Assembly: GCA_020029475.1 (NCBI GenBank)
Contig: JAIBJG010000004.1
Span: forward strand, 1-45,035
Reading direction: 5' to 3'
Source: Methanobacteriota archaeon
GTDB taxonomy: Archaea > Thermoplasmatota > Thermoplasmata > RBG-16-68-12
DNA: 45,035 nucleotides
Below, one piece after another: positions 33,830-42,431 of the stretch. The translations under genes were made by a program, and so were the position numbers. Numbering within the stretch: the first letter of the stretch is position 1; each line of letters opens with the position of its first letter. The notes under the pieces were generated by a model. It searched no databases. It saw only the letters and a list, made by a program, of their open reading frames with translations, and was not told the DNA's origin.

Positions 33830-33836
33830 TATATAT
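33830..33836 (-). promoter_or_regulatory. TATA box of the beta-helix gene
   Basis: ATATATA (minus strand), ending 23 nt before the GTG at 33807. Confidence 0.6.
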
Positions 33837-33932
33837 CGAGTCTAGTACAGCGATGGTAGGCAGCCTCGTGTCGGAGTAGGTCCGTCCAGCCGGCGCGAAT
33901 CCGAGGAGGGGGGTCCCGGGGGCACCCATACC

Positions 33933-33973
33933 CTTTTATATCTCACAGTCCCCAGTACAAATCTCCTTTTATA
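33933..33973 (+). promoter_or_regulatory. Two consecutive TATA-like boxes upstream of the transporter operon
   Basis: CTTTTATA at 33933-33940 and CCTTTTATA at 33965-33973 repeat the same core 33 bp apart. Either would leave a 5' leader of roughly 75-110 nt before the ATG at 34075, unlike the leaderless neighbours. The leader contains a 13-nt palindrome, GCGTCCAGGACGC, at 34020-34032, and a GAGGAGG ribosome binding site. Confidence 0.5.
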
Positions 33974-34074
33974 ACGTCGCCTCGCATCACGGGTGTACTT
34001 GGGCGGACACGGGACGTGTGCGTCCAGGACGCGCCGCAGGCGTTTTTTCGAGGCGTGAGAGAGGAGGAAATCCG

Positions 34075-36975
34075 ATGAGGAAGCCAATCCGAGTGGCAAT
34101 TGTGATGGCGGCCGTAGGCCTCGTCGCGATCATGCTGGCAGCGCCGTTCTACGCGGCAACGGCCAGCGCGATCAACGAGACCCGCGCGGGAGAGGTCATC
34201 TACACCGTCGGCGGGCAGGACCAGATGAAGACGCGAAACTGGCTGCCCGCGATCGCGAACGACGTGTGGACGTCCGACGTCCTCGGCCGCGTTTACGACA
34301 CTGTGGGCCAGACGCACCCGGTGACGGACGAGTTGGTTCCGTACATCATCAAGGGTGTGGATGTAGACGGAAACTCGAACTTCGAGAGGACCGAGAAGGC
34401 CAAGTTCCTGAAGGGAGTGTGCCAGCCGGCGCCGTGCGATGCCGCCACGGACACGGCATGGCGGCGGACGGTGTGGGCGTACTACGACTTCAACGGCGTG
34501 TTCTTCCACGACGGCCGCCAGGCGACGATCGGGGACGTGATGTTCAACTACGTCATGCAGTCCCTGAACCCGCGGTTCAACACGGACATGCGGATCCTCT
34601 GGGACGACCCGAACGCCGCGACGTTCCCGGCAAGCCGCCACATCAACATCTTCGTGGCCTGGTGCGGCCCGGTGGGCGCGCAGTGGGAGGGCGCGAGTGG
34701 ACTTCCCGGCGACAACACCCTCCGGTGCGCGCTCCGGTTCCAGCTCCAGGATGACTTCGCCCTGTTCTACCGGTCCACGCTCGCAGGGCTCACCCTGTTC
34801 CCGCGCCACCTCTTCGAGGGGACCGGGGACCGCGCGGGCCGGCACCCCACGACGACGGCGTGCCCGGACCCGAACTGGGGACTCACAATCTACCCGGAGA
34901 CGGACTCGAACTTCGGCCAGGGCATCCCGACGGACTCGACGACATACCGGCCGTTCAACTACCCCTGCGCAGAGGCGTGGCAGATGGTGGACGCGGACGT
35001 CATCGGGACGGGACCGTTCAAGTTCGGCACCTGGTCCTTCGGTGCGTTCGCCCGGGTCGACAAGAACCCGAACTTCTTCTACGGGGTCAACCCGAGCAAC
35101 CCGTCGATCGTGTACGACTCGGCCTTGCCGTTGTACATGCACCAGCCGTTCATCGACGCGATCCTGTTCAAGATCTACCGGACGACGCAGCTCGGCGTGC
35201 TCGCGCTCCAGTCGGGGGAGATCGACTTCTACCACTGGAACGTCCCGCCGGAGTTCGTCCCGGACTTATTGAACGATCCGAACATCCGGGTATGGGCGAA
35301 CGCGGAGCCCGGGTTCTTCTACCTCGCGTACAACATGCGGCGCCAGCCGTTCGGGTACAGCCCGAGCTACCCGCCGACCCCGGCAACGGACCGCTCCAGC
35401 GACCTGGGCCTTCCGTTCCGCCAGGCGTTCGCGCACCTGATCGACAAGGCGACGATCGTGCGGACCCTGCTCCAGAACTACGGCGTGATCGCAGACGGAA
35501 CCGTGAGCCCGGCGAACACGTTCTGGTACAACGGGACGCTGCCGAAGTACGCGTACGACCCGGCCCAGGCCGCCCTGATCCTCGACAACGAGGGCTGGAT
35601 GGACACGGACGGCGACGGATGGCGGGAGTTCCCGAGACTCGGGGACAGCCAGTTCGAGATCCTCACCCCGCAGGCGGACTACGACCCGATCCGGGCCTCC
35701 GCGGGCGCGATGATCGCCTCCGCGGCGCGGTCCATCGGGGTGAACGTGATTTCGAAGCCGACGGCGTTCGGTGCGATCGTTGCGGCGATCAACGCGCACG
35801 ACTTCGATATGTTCATCCTCGGGTGGCGGATCAGCGGGACGGACCCCGACTACCTGTTCAGCTTCTTCCACAGCTCGAACGCGGCGGCTGGACAGAACTA
35901 CCAGGGGTTCTACGACTCGCGGTTCGACTCCGTGGTTTCGTCCAGCCGGAAGGAGCTCGATGAGAGCAAGCGCCAAGGCCTGATCAAGGAGGCCCAGGGC
36001 ATCCTCGCGCAGCGCCTCCCGTACGACGTCTTGTACTACCGGACGCAGATCGAGGCCGAGCGGCAGGACCGGTTCGTGAACTACTCCGTGTCCTCGGGCA
36101 CGATCTGGAACTACTGGTCGATTCAAAGCATCCGGCGACCCACGACGAGCTTCATCCGTGCGGTCGTCTCGGCCCCCTCCGCGATCGTGGAGGGAGGCCA
36201 GAGCCTCGTGTCGACCACGGTTCGGGATCAGGATGGCCTCGCGGTCTCGGGCGCCACCGTGATTTTCGCGGTGAACGCCGGGAGCGGGACGTTCACGGGC
36301 GGGAGTTGCAACACGAGCACGTGTTCGATTTCGGGCCAGACGACTTCCTCCGGAACGTTCTCGGCGTCGTACAACGCCCCGGCGACGGTCCCGAGCGGGA
36401 ACCCCGATGTCACGATCATGGTGACCGCGGTGTCCCCGGACCCGGATGTGCCCCAGGAGCAGCGGACGCGCATCGTGACGATCTACGCGACGGGCGTCCA
36501 GTTCCTGTCGCTTACGCCATTGCTGACCACGGGTGACCTCGTCACGGTGGGCGAGAGCCTCGTGTTCGGCGTGGACGTGAGGGACCAGGACGGGCTCCCG
36601 GCGGACACGGCTACGGTGAGCCTCACGGTGTCGCCGACGGATGCGACGGTGAGCCCGGTCTCCGGCTCGGCCTCGACGATGCGCTCGGGCATCGCGTTCC
36701 AGGCGCCCGCCGACATCGCGGCGAGCCCGGCGACGTTCCGCGTGACCGCGACGGCGAACATGGCAGGGCACTCCCCAGGCATATCGCAGATCGACTTCAC
36801 GGTCGTGAAGGTGACCTCGACGTTCACGTGCCCGGACGGCACCGTCGTGCCGGCGGGACAGCCGTGCCCAAGGGGCCCGAATGTCCCCGCGCTCGACGTA
36901 CTGCCGGTCCTCGCCGCGATCGGCGTGGCCGCGGTCGTCTACGGAATTGTCCGGAACCGCAAGAAGGGGGCATAA
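34075..36975 (+). CDS. ABC transporter substrate-binding protein (SBP family 5), with Ig-like repeats and C-terminal TM anchor
   Basis: 966 residues from the ATG at 34075, behind GAGGAGG. Signal peptide: AIVMAAVGLVAIMLAAPFYA. Residues ~35-690 are an SBP_bac_5 peptide-binding protein: WTSDVLGRVYDTV, GVFFHDGRQATIGDVMFNYV, FRQAFAHLIDKATIVRTLLQNYG, FFHSSNAAAGQNYQGFYDSRFD. After it, two Ig/Big_1-like modules (VRDQDGLAVSGATVIFAV and VRDQDGLPADTATVSLTV) span ~695-905. A final TM helix (VLPVLAAIGVAAVVYGIV) and basic tail anchor the protein from its C-terminus. Typical family members are 500-600 residues, so this is much enlarged. It captures oligopeptides or similar solutes for the permeases that follow. 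Confidence 0.93.
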   Translation: MRKPIRVAIVMAAVGLVAIMLAAPFYAATASAINETRAGEVIYTVGGQDQMKTRNWLPAIANDVWTSDVLGRVYDTVGQTHPVTDELVPYIIKGVDVDGNSNFERTEKAKFLKGVCQPAPCDAATDTAWRRTVWAYYDFNGVFFHDGRQATIGDVMFNYVMQSLNPRFNTDMRILWDDPNAATFPASRHINIFVAWCGPVGAQWEGASGLPGDNTLRCALRFQLQDDFALFYRSTLAGLTLFPRHLFEGTGDRAGRHPTTTACPDPNWGLTIYPETDSNFGQGIPTDSTTYRPFNYPCAEAWQMVDADVIGTGPFKFGTWSFGAFARVDKNPNFFYGVNPSNPSIVYDSALPLYMHQPFIDAILFKIYRTTQLGVLALQSGEIDFYHWNVPPEFVPDLLNDPNIRVWANAEPGFFYLAYNMRRQPFGYSPSYPPTPATDRSSDLGLPFRQAFAHLIDKATIVRTLLQNYGVIADGTVSPANTFWYNGTLPKYAYDPAQAALILDNEGWMDTDGDGWREFPRLGDSQFEILTPQADYDPIRASAGAMIASAARSIGVNVISKPTAFGAIVAAINAHDFDMFILGWRISGTDPDYLFSFFHSSNAAAGQNYQGFYDSRFDSVVSSSRKELDESKRQGLIKEAQGILAQRLPYDVLYYRTQIEAERQDRFVNYSVSSGTIWNYWSIQSIRRPTTSFIRAVVSAPSAIVEGGQSLVSTTVRDQDGLAVSGATVIFAVNAGSGTFTGGSCNTSTCSISGQTTSSGTFSASYNAPATVPSGNPDVTIMVTAVSPDPDVPQEQRTRIVTIYATGVQFLSLTPLLTTGDLVTVGESLVFGVDVRDQDGLPADTATVSLTVSPTDATVSPVSGSASTMRSGIAFQAPADIAASPATFRVTATANMAGHSPGISQIDFTVVKVTSTFTCPDGTVVPAGQPCPRGPNVPALDVLPVLAAIGVAAVVYGIVRNRKKGA

Positions 36976-36983
36976 GCCCCCTT
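36964..36983 (+). terminator. Hairpin spanning the SBP stop codon, followed by pyrimidines
   Basis: AAGGGGGC, loop ATAA, GCCCCCTT: a perfect 8-bp stem whose loop holds part of the TAA stop, followed by CCCCTTTCCTTTATT. It looks like a partial terminator that would let the binding protein be made in excess over the permeases. Confidence 0.5.
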
Positions 36984-36991
36984 CCCCTTTC

Positions 36992-36999
36992 CTTTATTA
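36992..36999 (+). promoter_or_regulatory. Internal TATA-like box before the permease genes
   Basis: CTTTATTA, just after the hairpin and about 52 nt before the ATG at 37052; could restart transcription of the membrane components. Confidence 0.35.
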
Positions 37000-37051
37000 C
37001 GCTTGACGTGCGGTTAAGGGGACAGCGGTTCGGGTCCCGAGGCGGGGAGCG

Positions 37052-38695
37052 ATGCGGCTCAGGACGTACCTAATCCGGCGAGCGATTCACACAGTGATCA
37101 CGTTACTCGTCGTGCTCGTCCTGCTGTTCCTGATTTTCCGTTTGATGCCGGGGGATCCCTCGCGCTTCTTCATCGCGCCCGGGCAGCCCCCGCAGGTACG
37201 CGAGGAGATCTGCGTCTCCTTCGGTCTGTGCAAATGGGTGAGCGCCCCCGGGCACGGGTATGAAGGCCAGATTCAAGCGGGCGCCTACGGCCCGTACAAC
37301 ACGACGGTGTTCGTGAACGGCACCGGGGGGAATCGGGCGACGTACAACTTCGTGTACAACCGCCTTCCCACGGAGCTGGAGCAGAGGAGCTTCCCCGTCG
37401 TAATCAAGGACGTGACCCTGAGCAGTACGAGCAGTACGGCGCCGCGACCCACCCTTCCGGACGCCCGCCCCGGGGACTCCGTTACGATTCGCGCGCAGGT
37501 CGTAGGGTCCGCGATTGTCCCCACGCTCCAGGTCCTCCTGCCGGACGCGAACTGGACCGCCCCGACAACGAACATCGACGCGAACTCGTACGTCCACTGG
37601 GTCGTTGATGCAGCCACGGAGGGCAGGTATTGGGGGAACGTGTACGCGGCGAACTCCAACGGGAGCGTAAACCTCACCCTCGGGTTCGTTGCGTCGAACC
37701 CGCCGAGCGGCCTCGACCTCGTCGAGGACAAGTTCTACGGGCGCGTGCCGACGTTCCCGCCGGACAAGGCGATCATCAGCGTGAACGTGACCTCCCAGGG
37801 AGCCCCGATTTTCAATGTGACTGCGAACGTGGAGTCCCAGGGGGGACGGTTCGTCCAGCCGGACATCCACCTCCGCCACCCGCAGGTGAGCGAGCGGAGG
37901 TCCCTCGCGGAACAGTTCGTGATTTACTTCCTGAGCATGCTCTCCGGGAACTTCGGGACCTCGTTCTACACACGTCGTCCCGTGATCGACGAGATCTCGG
38001 TGCGGATCGGCCCGACCTTACTCCTCTTCGGGTCCTCCGTGATCATCTCGTACATCTTGGGGATCTTCCTCGGGGCGATCCTCGCATGGCGGCGCGGGAC
38101 GAAGATGGAGCTCTCCGCGATCGTGGTCTCCCTGTTCTTCTACTCGATGCCCGTCTTCTGGTTCGGGCTCGTGCTCCTCTGGTTCTTCGCCTTCGAGCGG
38201 CGGTGGTTCCCTCTCGGGGGAATCGGAGGCTTCGACCCGAACACGGGCGCAGCCCTTACGGGGATCTCCCTCGTCGGAGACATCCTGTGGCACATGGCTC
38301 TGCCCCTCGGGAATCTCGTGATCCTCGGGCTCGCGGGCCACGTCCTCCTGATGCGGAACAGTATGCTCGAGGTGATGGGGGAGGACTACATCCTCACGGC
38401 GAAGGCGAAGGGGCTCAGCGAGCGGCGGGTGATGTACCGCCACGCCGCCCGGAACGCGCTCCTCCCGGTCGTGACGGCGCTGGCGATCTCGATCGGCGGG
38501 GTGATCAGCGGCGGTGTCCTCACGGAGACGATCTTCTCGTGGCCGGGAATGGGGTACTTCCTCGTGACGTCGACCCTCCAGCAGGACTATCCGTCCGTGC
38601 AGGCTGCGTTTTTCATCCTCGCGGTGATCACGATCCTGGCGAACACGGTCGCCGACGTCCTGTACGCGTACCTGGACCCCCGCGTGAGGCTGTGA
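37052..38695 (+). CDS. Oligopeptide ABC transporter permease, OppB/DppB type, with large external insert
   Basis: 547 residues against about 310-340 for the family. TM1 (~13-32, HTVITLLVVLVLLFLIF) and the LMPGDP motif are normal. About residues 55-275 are an extra, beta-rich, Asn-rich domain on the outside (TVFVNGTGG, GDSVTIRAQVVG). The family sequence resumes at AEQFVIYFLSMLSGNFGTSFYTRRPV and contains the cytoplasmic EAA loop (VMGEDYILTAKAKGLSERRVMYRHAARNALLPV). Forms the channel with the next gene product. The external domain probably docks the binding protein or shields the pore entry. Confidence 0.93.
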   Translation: MRLRTYLIRRAIHTVITLLVVLVLLFLIFRLMPGDPSRFFIAPGQPPQVREEICVSFGLCKWVSAPGHGYEGQIQAGAYGPYNTTVFVNGTGGNRATYNFVYNRLPTELEQRSFPVVIKDVTLSSTSSTAPRPTLPDARPGDSVTIRAQVVGSAIVPTLQVLLPDANWTAPTTNIDANSYVHWVVDAATEGRYWGNVYAANSNGSVNLTLGFVASNPPSGLDLVEDKFYGRVPTFPPDKAIISVNVTSQGAPIFNVTANVESQGGRFVQPDIHLRHPQVSERRSLAEQFVIYFLSMLSGNFGTSFYTRRPVIDEISVRIGPTLLLFGSSVIISYILGIFLGAILAWRRGTKMELSAIVVSLFFYSMPVFWFGLVLLWFFAFERRWFPLGGIGGFDPNTGAALTGISLVGDILWHMALPLGNLVILGLAGHVLLMRNSMLEVMGEDYILTAKAKGLSERRVMYRHAARNALLPVVTALAISIGGVISGGVLTETIFSWPGMGYFLVTSTLQQDYPSVQAAFFILAVITILANTVADVLYAYLDPRVRL

Positions 38696-38696
38696 G

Positions 38697-41138
38697 ATGG
38701 TATCGAGCCGGAGGATCCAGGACAAGTACAACAGCTGGAAGAAACTCTTCCTCCAGAACTGGACCCTCTTCAAGGCGAGCCGGATCGGGGTCGTCGGCCT
38801 CGCGATCATGATCGCGTTCCTGCTCATCGCCCTCCTGGTCCCGCTGATGGGCCTGCGGGACCCCTTGTACTGGCTCGCCCCGGAGTCCGACACGATCTCG
38901 GTGCAGCGATGGTGGTCGCAGGAGGTGCGGCCGGGGTCCACGTTTTATGGCCTGAACGGGAGCGTCGACCACGCGATCGCGTTCCGCCTCTCGCCGAGCG
39001 CGTTCGAACCGCGAGCGGATCGAATCTACGTGCCGGAGGATCGACACCTGTTTGCACTTCGGACCTCGGATGCCGACTGGGCGTGGAAGGACTCGGGCGG
39101 GGACGCGGCATGCACATTCACGCCTGATCGCACGGGCGTCTATCTTGTCGCAGACGGCGTGATCTCCGTCGACCCTGTGATTGTCAACTACGGATCCCAC
39201 AGGGATCCCGTGACCGCGATGCCTCTGCTAATGTTCGGGACACGGGCCGGCACCGTCTACGTGGTGACAGACGACATTTCGAACGCGAGCTGTCCGACGC
39301 CCATGATGATCAATCTAGGGTCGCCGATCACCGGGCTGGCGGCCCTCACCCACGACCAGAGCGCGGGGCCCCTCATCGATCGGGACGGGTTCGTGGTCGG
39401 CACGGAGGATGGCCGGCTCTTCGGGTTCACCGTGAACGGTACGAGCGGCCCGTTCTACAGGGAACTGTGGAACACGCTGTTGGATCCCGGGAACCCCTCC
39501 CCCATCCACATTGCGGGGGCGGTCATACGCACAACCAGCGGCTCCCCGGTCTCTTCGCCGGCGTACTATCAATCGATCGCGAACTCAACGGACCGAGCCG
39601 GGGAGGCAGTCTACGTTGGGGACAGCAAGGGGGTCCTGTACTCGGTCTGGACATCCAACGGGACGCTCCGTTGGCCCGCCCGCCAACTGATTTTCGGCGG
39701 CACGACATGGACGGGGGCCCCGGTCGTGTCCCCCGCCGCGGAGCTCACCGCGACCCTCCCCACGCTCGTGTACGCGACCGTCCAGGACCGGGAATCGAGC
39801 GCGAACGTCACGAAGGTGTACGTCCTGAAGGCCGAGACGGGCCAACCGTTGCAGAGCTGGGACTCAACCGGCGACGGGGGCCTCCCGATCGCATTCCGGG
39901 GCGTCGAGAGGGGGATCCCGAACACCCCCGCGGTCGTCGGGACGAGCATCTTCATCACGACGAGCACGGGGTGGCTGTATAACGTCATCCGAGACCCGAT
40001 TTTCGGGGCGGACGATGTCCTCAAGGTGCCCCCCGGGAGCGTCCAGTGGGCGTACCAGGACCTCAGCTTCCAGCAGGACGCGACCCATCACACGTCGTTC
40101 ACGGCCCCGCCGTACATCTTCGAGAACCTGAAGCTCGTCGTCGCGGTCGCGAGCTACAACAACGGCACCGCGAGTCCCGCAGACGACATCGGCATCATGT
40201 ACGTGTTCGGGGAGGCGACGGGCTCCCTCACGTGGAAGAAGACGTTCCCGTACGGGATCAACTCGATGCCGGTCGCCTGGAGGGACCCGACCCACGTCCG
40301 GGAGGCGGTCTGGTTCGGCACGTACCGCGGCGACGTGTACTCGTACAGCACCTCCGGTCAGTACCTCGCGCCCCTCCCCCCGAGCTGGGCGCACACGTGC
40401 GTTCCCTCTTCGGACCCCCGATATGACCCGAATTGCATCCCGGGTCGGTATGCGAGCGGCAACTACTACGTCCTCGGTACGGACGCCCGCGGGCGGGACA
40501 TCTTCAGCCAGCTGATCTGGGGGAGCCGGGTCGCCCTCCTCGTCGGGTTCGCATCGGCCTTCTTCACGATTTCGATCGGCGTGATCATCGGGCTCGTCGC
40601 GGGATACCTCGGGGGCCGCGTCGAGTCGATCCTGATGCGATTCACGGACGTGATCCTCGTGATTCCCGGCCTCCCGCTCGTCATCATCCTCGCCGCCGTC
40701 CTCGGGGCGGGGATCGGGAACATCATCCTCGTGATCGCGATCGTCGGCTGGCCCGGCGTCGCCCGGGTGATCCGGGCGGAGGTCCTCTCCCTGAAGGAGA
40801 GGCCGTTCATCGACTCCGCGCGGGTCACGGGCGCGAGCAACGTGCGGATCATGTTCCGGCACGTCGCGCCGAACGTCGCACCCCTCGCGTTCCTGTATAT
40901 GACGTTCGCGGTGAGCGGGGCGATCCTCACGGAGGCGGCCCTGAGCTTCATCGGCCTCGGGGACGTCAGCACGATCAGCTGGGGGATCATGCTCCAGGAC
41001 GTCTCCCAGTCGAAGGCGCTGGAGGCGTGGTGGTGGCTGGGGCCGCCCGGGATCGCGATCACCCTGATATCCCTCGCCTTCTTCCTCGTGGGGCGGGCGT
41101 TCGATGAGATCGTGAACCCGAGGCTGAGGAAGAGATGA
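38697..41138 (+). CDS. Oligopeptide ABC transporter permease, OppC/DppC type, with inserted extracellular beta-propeller
   Basis: 813 residues against about 290-380 for the family. The N-terminal OppC segment and TM1 (~31-51) are followed at ~60-585 by an external domain of 7-8 blade-like repeats of PQQ/WD40 style: RIYVPEDRHLFALRT, FVVGTEDGRLFGFTV, VYVGDSKGVLYSVWTSNGTL, IFITTSTGWLYNV, MYVFGEATGSLTWKKTF, VWFGTYRGDVYSYSTSG. The permease resumes at YVLGTDARGRDIFSQLIWGSR and has the EAA loop (SLKERPFIDSARVTGASNVRIMFRHVAPNV). No frameshift: propeller and permease are one frame. Its stop overlaps the ATPase start (ATGA). Confidence 0.93.
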   Translation: MVSSRRIQDKYNSWKKLFLQNWTLFKASRIGVVGLAIMIAFLLIALLVPLMGLRDPLYWLAPESDTISVQRWWSQEVRPGSTFYGLNGSVDHAIAFRLSPSAFEPRADRIYVPEDRHLFALRTSDADWAWKDSGGDAACTFTPDRTGVYLVADGVISVDPVIVNYGSHRDPVTAMPLLMFGTRAGTVYVVTDDISNASCPTPMMINLGSPITGLAALTHDQSAGPLIDRDGFVVGTEDGRLFGFTVNGTSGPFYRELWNTLLDPGNPSPIHIAGAVIRTTSGSPVSSPAYYQSIANSTDRAGEAVYVGDSKGVLYSVWTSNGTLRWPARQLIFGGTTWTGAPVVSPAAELTATLPTLVYATVQDRESSANVTKVYVLKAETGQPLQSWDSTGDGGLPIAFRGVERGIPNTPAVVGTSIFITTSTGWLYNVIRDPIFGADDVLKVPPGSVQWAYQDLSFQQDATHHTSFTAPPYIFENLKLVVAVASYNNGTASPADDIGIMYVFGEATGSLTWKKTFPYGINSMPVAWRDPTHVREAVWFGTYRGDVYSYSTSGQYLAPLPPSWAHTCVPSSDPRYDPNCIPGRYASGNYYVLGTDARGRDIFSQLIWGSRVALLVGFASAFFTISIGVIIGLVAGYLGGRVESILMRFTDVILVIPGLPLVIILAAVLGAGIGNIILVIAIVGWPGVARVIRAEVLSLKERPFIDSARVTGASNVRIMFRHVAPNVAPLAFLYMTFAVSGAILTEAALSFIGLGDVSTISWGIMLQDVSQSKALEAWWWLGPPGIAITLISLAFFLVGRAFDEIVNPRLRKR

Positions 41139-42430
41139 GCGCAGGGGACGGCGGGCCGCTGCTCGCGGTGAAGGACCTCCGGGTGTACTTCCGGATCATG
41201 AAGGGGACCGTGAAGGCGGTCGACGGCGTCTCTTTCAACCTGAAGCGCGGGGAGACGATGGGACTCGTCGGGGAGAGCGGGTGCGGGAAGACGACCACCG
41301 CGTTCGCGATCACCCGCCTCCTCCCGAACAACGGGGACATCGTGGGCGGGCAGATCCGGTTCAACGACATGCTCGTCGGCCGCGCCCACCTCGCCCCGGA
41401 GATCGGGGAGTCCCTGAAGCGGCCGACGTGGGCGCAGGAAATGCAGACGATCCTCGCCGGACACGAGGCGGAGCTCGCGGCCTTCGCCCAGGGCACCCGG
41501 GTGATCGAAGCGGAGGAGGCGATCCAGCACGAGACGGAGCTGCTCCAGATGCTCAGAGCGATGCTCCCGCCGGGAGCGATCCCGACCCCCGAGCTCAAGG
41601 ACGCCCTCCAGGCAATCGTGGACAAGGAGATGAAGGGCTTCTCCGCGTCCCTCCGCCGTCGGCGGATCGAGAAGGACATCGAGAGGCGGATCAACACGAT
41701 CCGGTGGTCCCAGATCTCGATGATCTTCCAGAGCGCGATGAACGCCTTCAACCCCGTGTACCGGGTCGGCGACCAGATCGCGGAGGCCCTCCTCACGCAC
41801 TACCCGGACATGACGAAGGAGCAGGCCCGCGACCGGGTCCTCCAGCTGTTCGACCTCGTCGGGATCGACCGGAGCCGGGTCGACGGCTACCCGCACGAGT
41901 TCAGCGGCGGGATGCGGCAGCGCTCGATGATCGCGATGGCCCTCTCGTGCAACCCCCAGCTCCTGATCGCGGACGAGCCGACGACGGCCCTCGACGTGAT
42001 CATGCAGGACCGGATCCTCGCCGAGATCCGGGACCTCCAGCGGAGCCTGAACATCGCGATGATCATCATCACCCACGACATCTCCGTCGTCGCGGAGGTC
42101 GCGGAGAAGATCGGGATCATGTACGGGGGGAAGCTCTTCGAGTACGGGAACATCCGGGAGGTGTTCGAGCGGCCCGCGAACCCGTACACGATCGGCCTGA
42201 TGTCCGCGTTCCCGAGCATCAAGGGGGACCGGAGGCGCCTCCGCGCGATCCCGGGGAGCCCGCCGGACCTCAGCGACCCGCCCCCGGGATGCCGGTTCCA
42301 CCCGCGATGCCGGTTCGCCCAGGAGATCTGCCGGGAGAAGGACCCGCCGATGGCGGAAGTCGCCCCGGGCCACTATTCCCTGTGCCACTTCGCGAAGGAG
42401 TTATACGAGGGCACGCTGAAGGAGAGCTGA
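41135..42430 (+). CDS. Oligopeptide ABC transporter ATPase, OppD/DppD type, with helical insert
   Basis: 431 residues. Walker A GESGCGKT (46-53), Q-loop IFQS (Gln199), signature FSGGMRQR (256-263), Walker B LLIADEP, H-loop IITHD. The C-terminal region has the four cysteines (386, 392, 399, 417: GCRFHPRC...EIC...SLCHF) that bind a [4Fe-4S] cluster in characterised Dpp/Opp ATPases. Walker A and Q-loop are ~145 residues apart instead of ~45-50, because of a helical, Glu/Arg-rich insert at ~85-185 (AQEMQTILAGHEAELAAF; RRRRIEKDIERRINTIR). It pairs with the following ATPase to power import. Confidence 0.94.
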   Translation: MSAGDGGPLLAVKDLRVYFRIMKGTVKAVDGVSFNLKRGETMGLVGESGCGKTTTAFAITRLLPNNGDIVGGQIRFNDMLVGRAHLAPEIGESLKRPTWAQEMQTILAGHEAELAAFAQGTRVIEAEEAIQHETELLQMLRAMLPPGAIPTPELKDALQAIVDKEMKGFSASLRRRRIEKDIERRINTIRWSQISMIFQSAMNAFNPVYRVGDQIAEALLTHYPDMTKEQARDRVLQLFDLVGIDRSRVDGYPHEFSGGMRQRSMIAMALSCNPQLLIADEPTTALDVIMQDRILAEIRDLQRSLNIAMIIITHDISVVAEVAEKIGIMYGGKLFEYGNIREVFERPANPYTIGLMSAFPSIKGDRRRLRAIPGSPPDLSDPPPGCRFHPRCRFAQEICREKDPPMAEVAPGHYSLCHFAKELYEGTLKES

Positions 42431-42431
42431 G

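Noticed and set aside
33808-34074. Riboswitch in the transporter leader
   Set aside because: Only a 13-nt palindrome and a T-run are apparent; no known aptamer signature was recognised.
38697-41138. Gene fusion artefact or frameshift joining a quinoprotein and OppC
   Set aside because: N-terminal OppC sequence with TM1 lies before the propeller and the rest of OppC after it, in one frame; a simple misjoin would not produce this.
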